A DNA stretch of 25,416 nt from Obelidium mucronatum. Taxonomy: Eukaryota; Chytridiomycota; Chytridiomycetes; Chytridiales; Chytriomycetaceae. Below the pieces are notes generated by a model. That model was not told the origin of the DNA. It did no database searches and saw only the letters and a list, made by a program, of their open reading frames with translations. Positions 8,067-17,244 of the stretch are shown one piece after another. Numbering within the stretch: position 1 is the first letter of the stretch; each line of letters starts with the position of its first letter. The stretch is from assembly GCA_025765595.1 (NCBI GenBank), contig JAIVFH010000349.1, forward strand, positions 1 to 25,416. The letters are read 5' to 3'. Both the position numbers and the translations under genes were made by a program.

Positions 8067-10246
8067 TTACGAACTCAAAAGGCCTCTGATACGTGTGTGC
8101 TCAAGCTTTCCAATGAAACTGTTTACAAATTCCATGACATCATTCTCCCACTCGCCATTCTCTTCAACTACCAACTCGCTCGGCGGCCCACTAGAACTGC
8201 TCCGTCCACCATCAGCACCACCATTCCGACCATCCGTTTCAATCGCGCCTCCTCTTCGAACGCCTCTCCCTTTCTTTGCCCCTTCAAACAGTAACGCAAT
8301 AATATACATCTCACTCACTCTCACAATCACATAGGTAACGTCGACCTTCCGATCGTAAAATACGATGCTATGTTTCGGATCATGTCGCGCATGGAAACTT
8401 TTGGTGCCTTCACTGTTGACAAGTTGATGGTATTGGGCTGTTGATTGAGGATATCCTGGAAGTGATCCCATCCGGGATCGAGATGCTCCAGGCGTACTAG
8501 CTCCACCACCAACAACAGTGGCGCTTCCGCTGCCCCCATTGCTTACCGAAGAATACAAGCTCGAAGAAGTGCTCTCCATGATTTTCCATAAACGTCCTGA
8601 CGTTGTAGTCAAATTTGAAGATATTCCAAACACTCCCACATTCGGAACGGCACTGGATTCATCAACGCTCGAGTCTGTGTCGTTGGTGTTATTATTAACA
8701 GGGCTGGATACTAGAGCTCTGTCGGGGGAATATAAGGGCGACTGCTGGAGCTGCTGTTCTGGTACAGTTTGTAGTGGATGCAAGCTGGGAATACGCGATT
8801 TACCCTTTTCGCGTTTCATGATTTGAGAGATGGGTTCAAGTTTCCGAGTTTGATCTTGAAAGGGCATTGTGGGTGTTGATTGAAGCAGTGATATTATGTT
8901 TGGCCAGTGGGTTCGGAAAGGTGCCGTCTTGTTTTTGAGTTTAGTACGAGACCTTTTTTTTAAATACTCTTTAAATACCTCTGGGAAAGAGAACACAGCT
9001 GGGAAACTCGCGAGTCCAGTCGGTGGAGTATAACCCGAGCCAGTTGGTGGCATGCAATGAAATCCATCGGCCCAAAAAGGAAGTGCATCCGAAACTTGGT
9101 AAATGAGAGATACATTCAGACACGTTGGATAGAAAGCCAGAAAGTCGTGTGTTCTACGAAAACATGAGCAAAGACATACGCCTAACTTACAAAATAAAAA
9201 ATTCTGAGATTTACATGTGTTCGAGAGAAGTTGTATCTGGTTTTGACAGTTGATTCGCGTTCCAGTCTTTGATGGTTGTTGTAGGTCCAAATGATTGGTA
9301 TAGTACGCGCTGAAACACGATTCCAAATTTCAGGCTGATTGATTCAATGAAATGGTTCAACCAAGTTGATATGTGAATGGTTGTACGTGCTTGCTCATGT
9401 ACAGCATCAGTAGTCATAGGCGATGTGGCAAACAAGTTCTGAAGCCGAAAAGCAGACGAAGAAGAAGATCTCTGCGCGTTTTGGTGATATGCTAAAGATG
9501 AAGACGGAGATGGAGATCGATTCGTTGGAGAGTCCAAACGTTTCAGTGTAGTCAAGGGAATGCCCATATCTTGCTGAAACGTATTCAGATCAGATAACCA
9601 CTGTTTCAAGGATTTTTTAGCCTGATGCAAAGATACAGAAGCATCTTTGATGTTGAACTCGTCAATTTGTAAATCAGCCAACAGGGATAACTTGAGCGTG
9701 GCGGCAAGACGAGCAGCATTCATGACAAAAAACGAGGTGCTTTGAATAACAGAGAATTTATCTAGAATCAGGACAAGTTCACACAAGTCATCCCGTTGGC
9801 ATCCTCTCTTCAGTAATTTGAAACTTCGAAAAAGTGCCAGTTGAATGGACAAGAACACTGCCATTTCAGATAAATCATTTGACGGCGCGGATTCAAGTTC
9901 TCTATTAATGAGGTTTAGAAGAGATGATGCTTGGGCCTGTCGAGTTTGAGTGGTGAATGTTGGAACAGGCTCACAAAAAAAAAAAAACCTCCAAATCCAC
10001 TTCTTGGCAATCATCTTCAAATCCGAAAGAAAACAAATTCTTCTTCTTTTTCGTAATCCGTTTCTTGTAAAACTGTAGCGCCTCGCTTGCTTCGACAACA
10101 CCAATCCACTGTTTAAGGTCAACCAAAGCACCAAGAAACCCATCGTCCGAAGCGACCACTAAAGACAGAGATCTGCTTTCACCGGTTCCGAAATCGGATG
10201 AAATTGCACTCGATATTCGCGATAGAAATAGGGATGTTTGCGTCAT
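8067..10246 (-). CDS. KICS2: KICSTOR subunit 2 (KICS2/C12orf66) homologue
   Basis: Three exons (10246-9989, 9936-9215, 9153-8067) join in phase to about 688 aa. Several blocks match my knowledge of metazoan KICS2 in order: an FNIKDASVSLHQAKKSLKQW helix; SLKFGIVFQRVLYQS before the second intron; FYPTCLNVSLIYQ; FPAVFSFPEV; HWPNIISLL; HSIVFYDRKVDVTYVIVR; MYIIALLFEG; and a final FVNSFIGKLEH helix. In animals KICS2 works with KPTN, ITFG2 and SZT2 to recruit GATOR1 to the lysosome and restrain TORC1 under amino-acid starvation. The protein is longer than the animal one (about 445 aa) because of Ser/Asn/Gly-rich inserts, for example around 8400-8850 and in exon 2 (SPSPSSSLAY). The first donor is a weak GTTTTT run. 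Orthology rests on motif order read by eye. Confidence 0.72.
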
Positions 10247-10361
10247 TGTGGTTTTTTGTTTTGGATCGGAAAATTAATTGCAAGTACTTTTATGCTCTTT
10301 TATGTCTAAATACTATATGATATAATCCACATTCTATAATTCTATCCACAGTAGAAATAAA

Positions 10362-10861
10362 TTAAATCAACAGAGCTGCCAGAACGACTGTTGTTGTGCT
10401 CCACCCAGAAATCGCCAGCAATCCCAGAGTAGAGGACTTGCTTCCCGTACAAAGACTCACTAGCTGAGAAACGTCCGATGCTGCCGCCTGGCCGGAAGTG
10501 CCACAGCTGGTGACAAGTCCTTGGACTATTTTCAGGTTGTTCTGTGGTAAACATAAGTCACTCCTTGAATCACAAAGTCATTTCGACAACAAGCGATCCT
10601 CACCGCTTGGCAGACACAGGCGGAAGCAGTCTGTGTATTTGCTGAAACTCCACAGCTTTGGTACATGGCCGCGACAGACTGGAGTTGCGTCAAACAAGCG
10701 GCAGTTGCCCCAGTCACAGTCGTGGGAACAACAGGAATCGAGATGGACGATGAGTTCAAGGCAGGCGCTACGCTTGTTGTTGATACTGTCGCGGCTACAG
10801 TGGATTGGCCATGGACTGCCAGGGATAGTGTTGAAATGGCTATTATGCTGAGAGAGATCAT
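10362..10861 (-). CDS. Small secreted six-Cys protein, GPI-type (CFEM-like)
   Basis: Two exons (10861-10604, 10541-10362) around a 62-base intron with a GTGAGG donor give 145 aa. Residues 1-18 are a signal peptide (MISLSIIAISTLSLAVHG). A Ser/Thr/Val-rich stretch follows, then six Cys (ACLTQ, QSCGV, SACVC, TSCGT, SLCTG), then a hydrophobic tail (TTTVVLAALLI) typical of GPI attachment. Cys number and spacing recall fungal CFEM-type proteins, but the pattern is not exact (eight Cys in CFEM). Without the splice the frame runs into unrelated sequence; the spliced product restores both the last Cys pair and the tail, which supports the intron. It is probably a wall or plasma-membrane surface protein. 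Confidence 0.75.
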
Positions 10862-11057
10862 TTTGTTGTAAATTGACAGTAAATTGAATAAGGATTCAAG
10901 TTGTCTTCAATCAAAACATCAAAATAATATCCCTGTTTCTGCAATTTAATTGACACGATTCATCGACATATTGGGTCGGATATTGTGCAATTTTGGTACT
11001 TTTGATGATTGATATAAAGAGAGCACTCAAATTACTGAGCAGCGAGTAATACAACCA

Positions 11058-12528
11058 TCAAATCAAAGCATCCAAAAACTTAATAAGAAACTCCGGTGCT
11101 GGCAGGTTTGCAACACCGACTCCACGAAGATATGGTCCAGCCATTAAAGGATCCGTCAGAAGTATCACATACATGGTGACTAGGTTCGCACCAACAGTCT
11201 GTTAGCTCATATAGAAAAACGGACTCAATCGCTGCAAACTACTCACCTGCCCAGCGCACCCACGGCCAAAGACCTTGCACTCCCCACAACTTTCCAAACC
11301 CAGTCACTTCTTGAATTCCAAATTCAACCACGCAAAACAGCCCATGCAAAAAAAAGAAGCAGAAGTTATCCCCAAGCGGCTGGGTCCCCAAGAAAAAGAG
11401 CCATACAAAGTATTCATGGGCTATTCCAGAGACAGTAAACGACGCGATACATCCAATAGCAGTAAATACGTGGTGAATGAATCGCCGTCCGCTTGACGAC
11501 TTGTGTTTATCTTTCACAGTACCGGGGAGAAATCGGGATTCCAAAAACTTGATGGTTGGTGAAAACACCATGTGATGCAAATAGCTTTTGACGGGAATAT
11601 TCCATCGACGCCCCCACTAAAACGAATCGACATTTCAATTTCATGGTAAATTCGCTGCCGAGTAGTACTCACAAACTCACGAAGGGACGTTGACCGATGC
11701 GGAGCGTTGAAGAGCGGGATAAATGGCGCATCAAAAATTGCGAAAACCAGAGAGGCGATGGGTGTATGCACTGTTTTCATAATCAGAAACATAAATTGTT
11801 GTGCACTTCGAAAAAAAAACTGCACCCAAATCCATGATACAGAGCCCAGCCACACCCGACACAATATAATTCCTGAGTCCATTGAAATCACTAACGCTTA
11901 GAATTCCAACATGTGCAGTAAACGGGTACTTTCTGAAATAGGCTACACAGGTGCAGTAAATGACAAACACAACACACTGACGCGCCAACAACTTCATATA
12001 ATACGCAAGAGTGCGATCTTGAGGGTGTACTTTCGCTATACCAGCCATTTTCCACGCATCATGCCTGTCTTGAGCTTTTTTCTGCTTTCTAAGTGGCCGG
12101 TTGCCTGCTGTAACATAGAACTCAATGTACTCGGCGAAACTCCAATTAGATACGAGAATCGATCTTAACAATCGTTTGGGTGTTGAGGTTAAAGTTGGGA
12201 ATTGAACAATTAATGTGACGGTTTGCTCACCTTGACAGCACTCTCAATTCCAAAATTCGAAGGATCGAAAACAGGAGCATCTCCAGTTTAATAAAGATAT
12301 CAACTTGCGGATGTGGAAAAGGGAAGAGAGCAGATGCAACGACATGTGGGATGGCAGTGAGCAAGATCTGTTGCGTCAGGTTCACTGGTTCCTTCTGCCT
12401 CATGAGAGCATAGTGCACAATTGGCAGCACTGAAGACACGGATATCTAATCAAAAATAGATTAATGAATTCTTTCATGGCAATGCGAGATCCCCTTACAC
12501 CAGCTAACAGCTTGAGCACGAACAACAT
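11058..12528 (-). CDS. MBOAT_2/wax-synthase-like O-acyltransferase 1
   Basis: Six exons join in phase to 390 aa: 12528-12499, 12445-12231, 12163-11826, 11770-11673, 11616-11247, 11179-11058. It is multi-pass, with hydrophobic segments in every exon except the short first. Family landmarks: SNWSFAEYIEF, STSLREF then WGRRWN at the exon 4/5 boundary, and the catalytic-type His about 294 in SGIAHEYFVW. Relatives esterify fatty alcohols, sterols or terpenoids with acyl-CoA in the ER membrane; the substrate is unknown. It is the most diverged of four homologues here but keeps the 98-base and 122-base exons and the SLR(D/E)F|W intron site. The exon 3 donor (GTGCAG) is the least certain splice. It is divergent with the WSC gene, 162 bases apart. 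Confidence 0.85.
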
Positions 12529-12690
12529 TTCTGGTTAAATCCAGAAACGTATTACGAAGGCCTTGGTTCCCTTGGCAGAGACAGCCACAACAAGAACATT
12601 GAAATTAAGTGCTCTCCCAAACACTCTTTTTTTTGATTGATTGTTGACTCGGAAAAACTGGTTCGGCTCCCTTCACTTTTTCCAAACAAA

Positions 12691-14895
12691 ATGAGGATTG
12701 AACCAACAAAGGAAACGGAGGAGTTGCTCAAGCAGCAGATTGATCGCGAACAAGCATTGTATGTTGCGCAAAGCTCTGGATCGACTACTAGGCGGTCATG
12801 CATCAAATGGTCTGTGTTTGTAGGGGTCTGTGTGTTGATTGCTGTTGTTGCAAGCCAAACCATCCCAAAGTTGTCTCCACTCTCCACTGGAACCCAATCT
12901 GCCTCGACAGCATCTGCGATTGCGGCCCCAACGTACTCCTGTAAATTCACTCCCACGAAGCCTCCTTTGGATGGATCTCTTTCTGGGGCTTGGTTGAATG
13001 CCGAACAAACTTCTTCCTTCATCGACATTACTGGTACTGGGCCCACTCCGCGATACACTACAAATGCCATGATGCTCTGGGATAACGAATACCTGTACAT
13101 TGGAGCCCGTATCCAAGACCCGGATGTCTGGTCAAACATGCAAGGCAGAAACACTCCGCTCTACCAGGAAAACAACTTTGAATTCTTTATGGATCCAGAA
13201 AGCGATGGACTCAACTATTATGAATTCGAAATCAATGCATTGGGAACAACATGGCAATTGAGTTTGGATAAGCCATACAACCAAGGGGGAGTTGCCACAA
13301 ACCCAAACGAAATTAGCGGGTTAATCAGTAATGTTCGCGTCCAGGGAACAGTGAATCGCGCATGGGATGTGGATCAAGGATGGACTGTTGAAATTGCTAT
13401 TCCTTGGAGCGGAGTCTCTCGATTCTCCAGCAAACAAGGTGCTCCCAACAACGGAAACTCTATGCGGGTCCAATTCGCCAGAAGTCAGTGGGGATTCAAT
13501 GTCGATGGAAACGGCAACTACGCAAAAACGAGCCAGAGTGATACCTGGGTTTGGGCGGGTATGAACGGACAAAGCACCATTCATGACCCATCTTCGTGGG
13601 GTACTGTTTATTTTGTTGGCGGGCCCACTATCGACCCCCCTTCCATTCCGGCTGGGTTTAATTACGTTGGCTGTTATAACGACGACAACAACAATCGTTT
13701 GGTCGCCAACCGTCTCTACACTTGGTATGAAATGACTGTTGAGGAATGTGGGCGTTTGGCTGTTGCAGCTGGATATACTATTTTTGGTCTGCAGTACAGA
13801 TACGAGTGTTGGGGCGCCAACGTCCTGTCATATGCTCCAACGTCCGGGGATCGTTGTAACATGGTTTGTCAAGGAAACCCTCTCCAAATGTGTGGTGGAG
13901 CTGGCGGTCTGTCAATCTATTCGAACCAAAACCCAGTTCCAGTAGCCCAATCAACCAAACCGTCTTTGCCACCAGGATACAAATACGTGGGATGTTATCA
14001 AGACGATAACAATAATCGTCTTGTGGTGAATCGTTTGACTACGTGGCTGGAAATGACTGTGGAACAGTGTGGGCAGGCGGCCGTCGCTGCTGGATACTCC
14101 ATCTTTGGGCTTCAATACGAATATGAATGCTGGGGAGCAAACATGCTGTCACATGCGCCAAGCAACAGCGATCAATGCAACATGCCGTGTCTCGGTAACC
14201 GGGGCCAAACTTGTGGTGGCAGTGGTGCGTTGTCGATTTACTCCAATTTGAACGAACTTCCTGTCAAGCAAGCAGAAGCACCTTCATTGCCAGCCGGTTT
14301 CAAGTACGCCGATTGTTATCAAGATGACAACAATAACCGCCTTCTCTCCAACCGCCTCTACTCTCAATCTGGAATGACTGTCGGCATTTGTGGACAGCTC
14401 GCCGTTGCTGCTGGATACAGCGTCTTTGGTGTGGAATACGGGTCTGAATGTTGGGCTTCCAACTCTTTGTCTTATGCGCCCACCTCCAGTAACCAATGTA
14501 ACATGCGTTGCCAAGGAAACTACAATGAAATCTGTGGTGGCAGTGGAGCAGCTTTAGTATACTCAACTCAAATTCCAGTTCCTTTCAACGCGCCACAAGT
14601 TCCGTCTGCTCCTAACGGATACCGTTACGTTGACTGTTACCAAGACAACAACGGAAACCGACTTCTTCGACACAGGCTTACTCCAAAGTGGCGCATGTCG
14701 CTTGAATTGTGTGCGAGTTTGGCAGATCTTGGTGGATACACAGTCTTTGGAGTGGAGTATTCGTCAGAGTGTTGGGCAGACTATGGGTTCAGTTATAGCC
14801 CGTCAGTGAGTGGAAGATGCAACATGCCGTGTGATGGCAAAAACAACCAAGTTTGTGGTGGAAGCGGCGCGTTGTCTGTTTTTGCAAAGAACTGA
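12691..14895 (+). CDS. Membrane-anchored CBM9-like protein with four WSC domains
   Basis: A single-exon frame of 734 aa from ATG 12691. That start is preferred because the neighbouring paralogue starts with a matching N-terminus (MRIEPTK versus MDIDTKP); an in-frame ATG at 12637 would add 18 residues. Residues about 39-56 form one hydrophobic segment (SVFVGVCVLIAVVA) after a polar, basic 38-residue head: a signal anchor or long signal peptide. Residues about 85-310 match the CBM9-like/DOMON-type beta-sandwich (PPLDGSLSGAW, AMMLWDNEYLYIGA, FEFFMDPESDG, YYEFEINALGTTW). Four WSC domains follow at about 321-411, 426-518, 533-625 and 641-733, each starting with a Y-x-x-C-Y-x-D motif and ending CGG(S/A)GxLSIYSN. 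WSC domains bind wall or extracellular glycans. There is no C-terminal membrane segment. Confidence 0.9.
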   Translation: MRIEPTKETEELLKQQIDREQALYVAQSSGSTTRRSCIKWSVFVGVCVLIAVVASQTIPKLSPLSTGTQSASTASAIAAPTYSCKFTPTKPPLDGSLSGAWLNAEQTSSFIDITGTGPTPRYTTNAMMLWDNEYLYIGARIQDPDVWSNMQGRNTPLYQENNFEFFMDPESDGLNYYEFEINALGTTWQLSLDKPYNQGGVATNPNEISGLISNVRVQGTVNRAWDVDQGWTVEIAIPWSGVSRFSSKQGAPNNGNSMRVQFARSQWGFNVDGNGNYAKTSQSDTWVWAGMNGQSTIHDPSSWGTVYFVGGPTIDPPSIPAGFNYVGCYNDDNNNRLVANRLYTWYEMTVEECGRLAVAAGYTIFGLQYRYECWGANVLSYAPTSGDRCNMVCQGNPLQMCGGAGGLSIYSNQNPVPVAQSTKPSLPPGYKYVGCYQDDNNNRLVVNRLTTWLEMTVEQCGQAAVAAGYSIFGLQYEYECWGANMLSHAPSNSDQCNMPCLGNRGQTCGGSGALSIYSNLNELPVKQAEAPSLPAGFKYADCYQDDNNNRLLSNRLYSQSGMTVGICGQLAVAAGYSVFGVEYGSECWASNSLSYAPTSSNQCNMRCQGNYNEICGGSGAALVYSTQIPVPFNAPQVPSAPNGYRYVDCYQDNNGNRLLRHRLTPKWRMSLELCASLADLGGYTVFGVEYSSECWADYGFSYSPSVSGRCNMPCDGKNNQVCGGSGALSVFAKN
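13636..14889 (+). repeat. Four tandem WSC-domain repeats
   Basis: Units of about 320 bases begin near 13651, 13966, 14287 and 14611 inside the CBM9/WSC gene. Units 1 and 2 are very close (EMTVE.CG..AVAAGY.IFGLQY.YECWGAN), unit 3 less so and unit 4 is the most diverged. This suggests stepwise tandem duplication with recent copying between units 1 and 2. Confidence 0.8.
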
Positions 14896-14932
14896 TGAAT
14901 TAAAAACCTTTTCTTGTTGATTTCTTCCAATT

Positions 14933-16043
14933 ATGGATATTGATACCAAACCGTCCAAGATATTGGAAGAAGAGCCCCCTCCAACTGCGCTCCAGACTTC
15001 AAAGCAATCGCTTATCAAATTGGCTGTGTTTGTTGGAGTCTGTGTGGCGGTTGCTGTAGTTGCGAGCCAGACCATTCCAAAGTTGTCTCTCACGACCGAA
15101 ACTCAATCCGCCTCGAAAGCCTCTGCGATTTCGTCGCCAATTTATTCCTGTCAATTCACTTCTGCGAAGCCTCCTTTGGATGGATCTCTTTCTGGACCTT
15201 GGTTAAACGCTACCCAAACCTCTTTCTGGGGCTTGGTTGAATGCCGAACAAACTTCTTCCTTCATTGACATAACCGGCGATGGACCCACTCCTCGATACA
15301 CCACAACTGCAATGATGCTGTGGGATAATGAATATTTGTATATTGGAGCCCGTATCCAAGATCCGGATGTCTGGTCAAACATGCAAGGCAGAAACACCCC
15401 GCTCTACCAAGAAAACAACTTTGAATTCTTTATGGATCCGGAAAGCGATGGACTCAACTATTATGAATTCGAAATCAATTCGTTGGGAACAACATGGCAA
15501 TTGGGTTTGGATAAGCCGTATAGTCAAGGAGGAGTTGCCACGAATCCAAGTGAAATAAATGGATTAATTAGCAAAGTTGGAATCCAAGGAACTCTAAACA
15601 AATCCGGAGACGTGGATCAAGGATGGATTGTTGAAATTGCTGTTCCTTGGAGCGGCATCTCCCAATTCTCTGGTGAACAAGGCCCTCCAAATCACGGAAA
15701 CTCTATGAGAGTTCAATTCGCGAGAAGTCAGTGGGGATTCAATGTCGATGGAAAGGGTGCCTATTCGAAAACGGGAAACAGTAGTTCTTGGGTTTGGGCA
15801 GGAATGAATGGGCAAAATACTGTCCACGATCCGTCCTTGTGGGGAACTGTTGTTTTTGAACGCAATTCCGCAGGGACTGCTATTCCGTCCACGTCAGTAA
15901 CTGTAAGTGGTGGAGCTGGGAATGTCACAACCAATGTGGCAACTGTGTTGCCAGTAACCAGCGCCAAGTCAACGACACCTCGTACTATGATATTTAATCC
16001 CACATTACTACTGATATTATCTGCGATTCAATTTATTTTGTAA
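14933..16043 (+). pseudogene. Frameshifted paralogue of the CBM9/WSC gene (no WSC domains, GPI-like tail)
   Basis: The frame opens at 14933 (MDIDTKPSKI), carries a hydrophobic segment at residues 27-45 like its upstream neighbour, and proceeds to PPLDGSLSGPWLNATQT. It then shifts and stops at 15266-15268. From about 15237 the CBM9-like domain continues in another frame to 16043, with no WSC repeats and a hydrophobic C-terminus (NPTLLLILSAIQFIL). The shift is caused by an extra 34-base unit (15187-15220 next to 15221-15254). No GT..AG intron can remove it. The coding region downstream is otherwise intact and close to the neighbour's, so the break is recent or a sequencing/assembly fault. The start lies only 37 bases after the upstream stop, leaving little room for a promoter. 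Confidence 0.8.
15187..15254 (+). repeat. 34-base imperfect tandem duplication causing a frameshift
   Basis: Unit 1 (15187-15220) and unit 2 (15221-15254) both begin tctttctgg and match at 25 of 34 positions. Unit 2 and the bases after it, to 15265, are identical to 12978-13022 of the upstream paralogue, while unit 1 differs from it. Confidence 0.85.
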
Positions 16044-16064
16044 ATACACGCCTCATATCCTCGT

Positions 16065-17089
16065 TTATTCATGTGTGCCACTTGATAAGTATTCTTCAGC
16101 CTCAATGTAGCTTTGCAAGCCCCCAATATCCAATCTTCCAGTAACTCCAACAGCGTACACGGGATAATTTGCAACCAACCAAGCAATTAGCTTTCCCGCA
16201 GCGTCTCTGGCCTCCAAACCTTCCCCACGTGCGACACTATCCTTCACAAACTGATGAACCAGCGGTAAAGCCGGGGAAGAAAGGTGATAAAAGCAAGGAC
16301 AAGCAAGACGCGATGAAGTCTCACTTGGGTGTGGCTTTTCAATCAATGACAGGACGCGGTTTGCATTTCCCACGCTGTCAGTAGCATCCGTGGCCAAAAT
16401 CCCAGTCTTCAGTGTATCCATATCATTTGCTACCAAGTAGCTTGCGACGAAACAAGGCGGACGCGCCGTGGCCGAGTTCAACGCTGCTTTTGTAAGGAAT
16501 TCCTTCAAACTAAAGTCCTTCAGAAAGAGTGTGTCGCCAGCCACAACGAGAACGGCGGAATATTTCTCTGTATTTTCCAGAGAGAAATGGGAAATCGCGA
16601 GACTGAGGTCAGTGGTTGCTCCTTACAATTATATTTGACGTTGTTGAATTTTGTATGTCAAGAGATTGATTCCTTTTCTCACCTAAGCGAGATTCATTTG
16701 AAAGAGTTCCATCGTTGAAGATTCTGTCTTGTGGGAATACGGAGTCTTTAGCCCAAGTAAGGAACTGCGAGTGGTTGCTGGCGTTGCAGATTATGAAAGT
16801 CTCCGTTGGGATACTGTCTTCGATCCTAAGGGTTTCCGAATGAGCCATGCTAGTTGCATTACCTTCCAGACACTCACTCCTTGAGTAGTTCTAGCCAGTG
16901 GCCAATTAATGGTTTCCCCGCCAGCGGCAGCAGTGCCTTTGAGACACCTTTCTGTGCTTCGAAGCGACCTGAAGAGTCTGCTAGAATGTCTTTCTGAAGC
17001 CTTGTGCCGTATCCTGCCGCCAGAATCTAACTGCAATGAGTCGGATGTTGATATGATGATTTGTTTACCAGAACAGCGATTTTGGACAT
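16065..17089 (-). CDS. Sugar-nucleotide-type nucleotidyltransferase
   Basis: Four exons join in phase to 289 aa: 17089-17069, 17026-16878, 16825-16683, 16621-16065. The first exon codes only seven residues (MSKIAVL) and the first intron is just 42 bases. The product then shows the NTP-transferase signature ILAAGYGTRLQKD (G-x-G-T-R), followed by SKALLPLAGKPLIGHW with the conserved Lys, FIICNA, LSNESRLGA at an exon junction, and VLVVAGDTLF, equivalent to the metal-binding Asp region. The family (glucose-1-phosphate uridylyl/thymidylyl and mannose-1-phosphate guanylyl transferases) makes NDP-sugars from sugar phosphates in the cytosol. The C-terminal half has no hexapeptide left-handed helix. 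The substrate cannot be read from the sequence. It converges with the frameshifted CBM9 gene, 21 bases apart, and diverges from an MBOAT gene. Confidence 0.85.
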
Positions 17090-17244
17090 GGAATGACAAT
17101 GGAATAATAAATATTTAAACAATAAACGAATAGCAACGAATAGCTATTATTAGCTATGTTGGACACAAAATGCATCTTGACCGCGTGTTGATGAGGAAGA
17201 TGCAGAATTGGTTTGGCGATGGAACTTAAAAAGGATTTGGAGAA
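17090..17244. promoter_or_regulatory. Divergent promoter of nucleotidyltransferase and MBOAT gene 2
   Basis: 155 AT-rich bases separate the two start codons. They hold a repeated CGAATAGC and an inverted repeat, ATAGCTA...TAGCTAT, near 17139-17156. Function unknown. Confidence 0.4.

Noticed and set aside
15187..15254. The frameshift in the CBM9 paralogue explained by an intron
   Set aside because: There is no AG acceptor after the possible GT donors within reach, and 34 bases is too short to splice. Duplication explains the sequence directly.
16850..16877. A 28-base intron in the nucleotidyltransferase gene
   Set aside because: It is too short. The next acceptor (AG at 16827-16826) gives a 52-base intron, keeps phase and yields a sensible LLKEIEDS junction.
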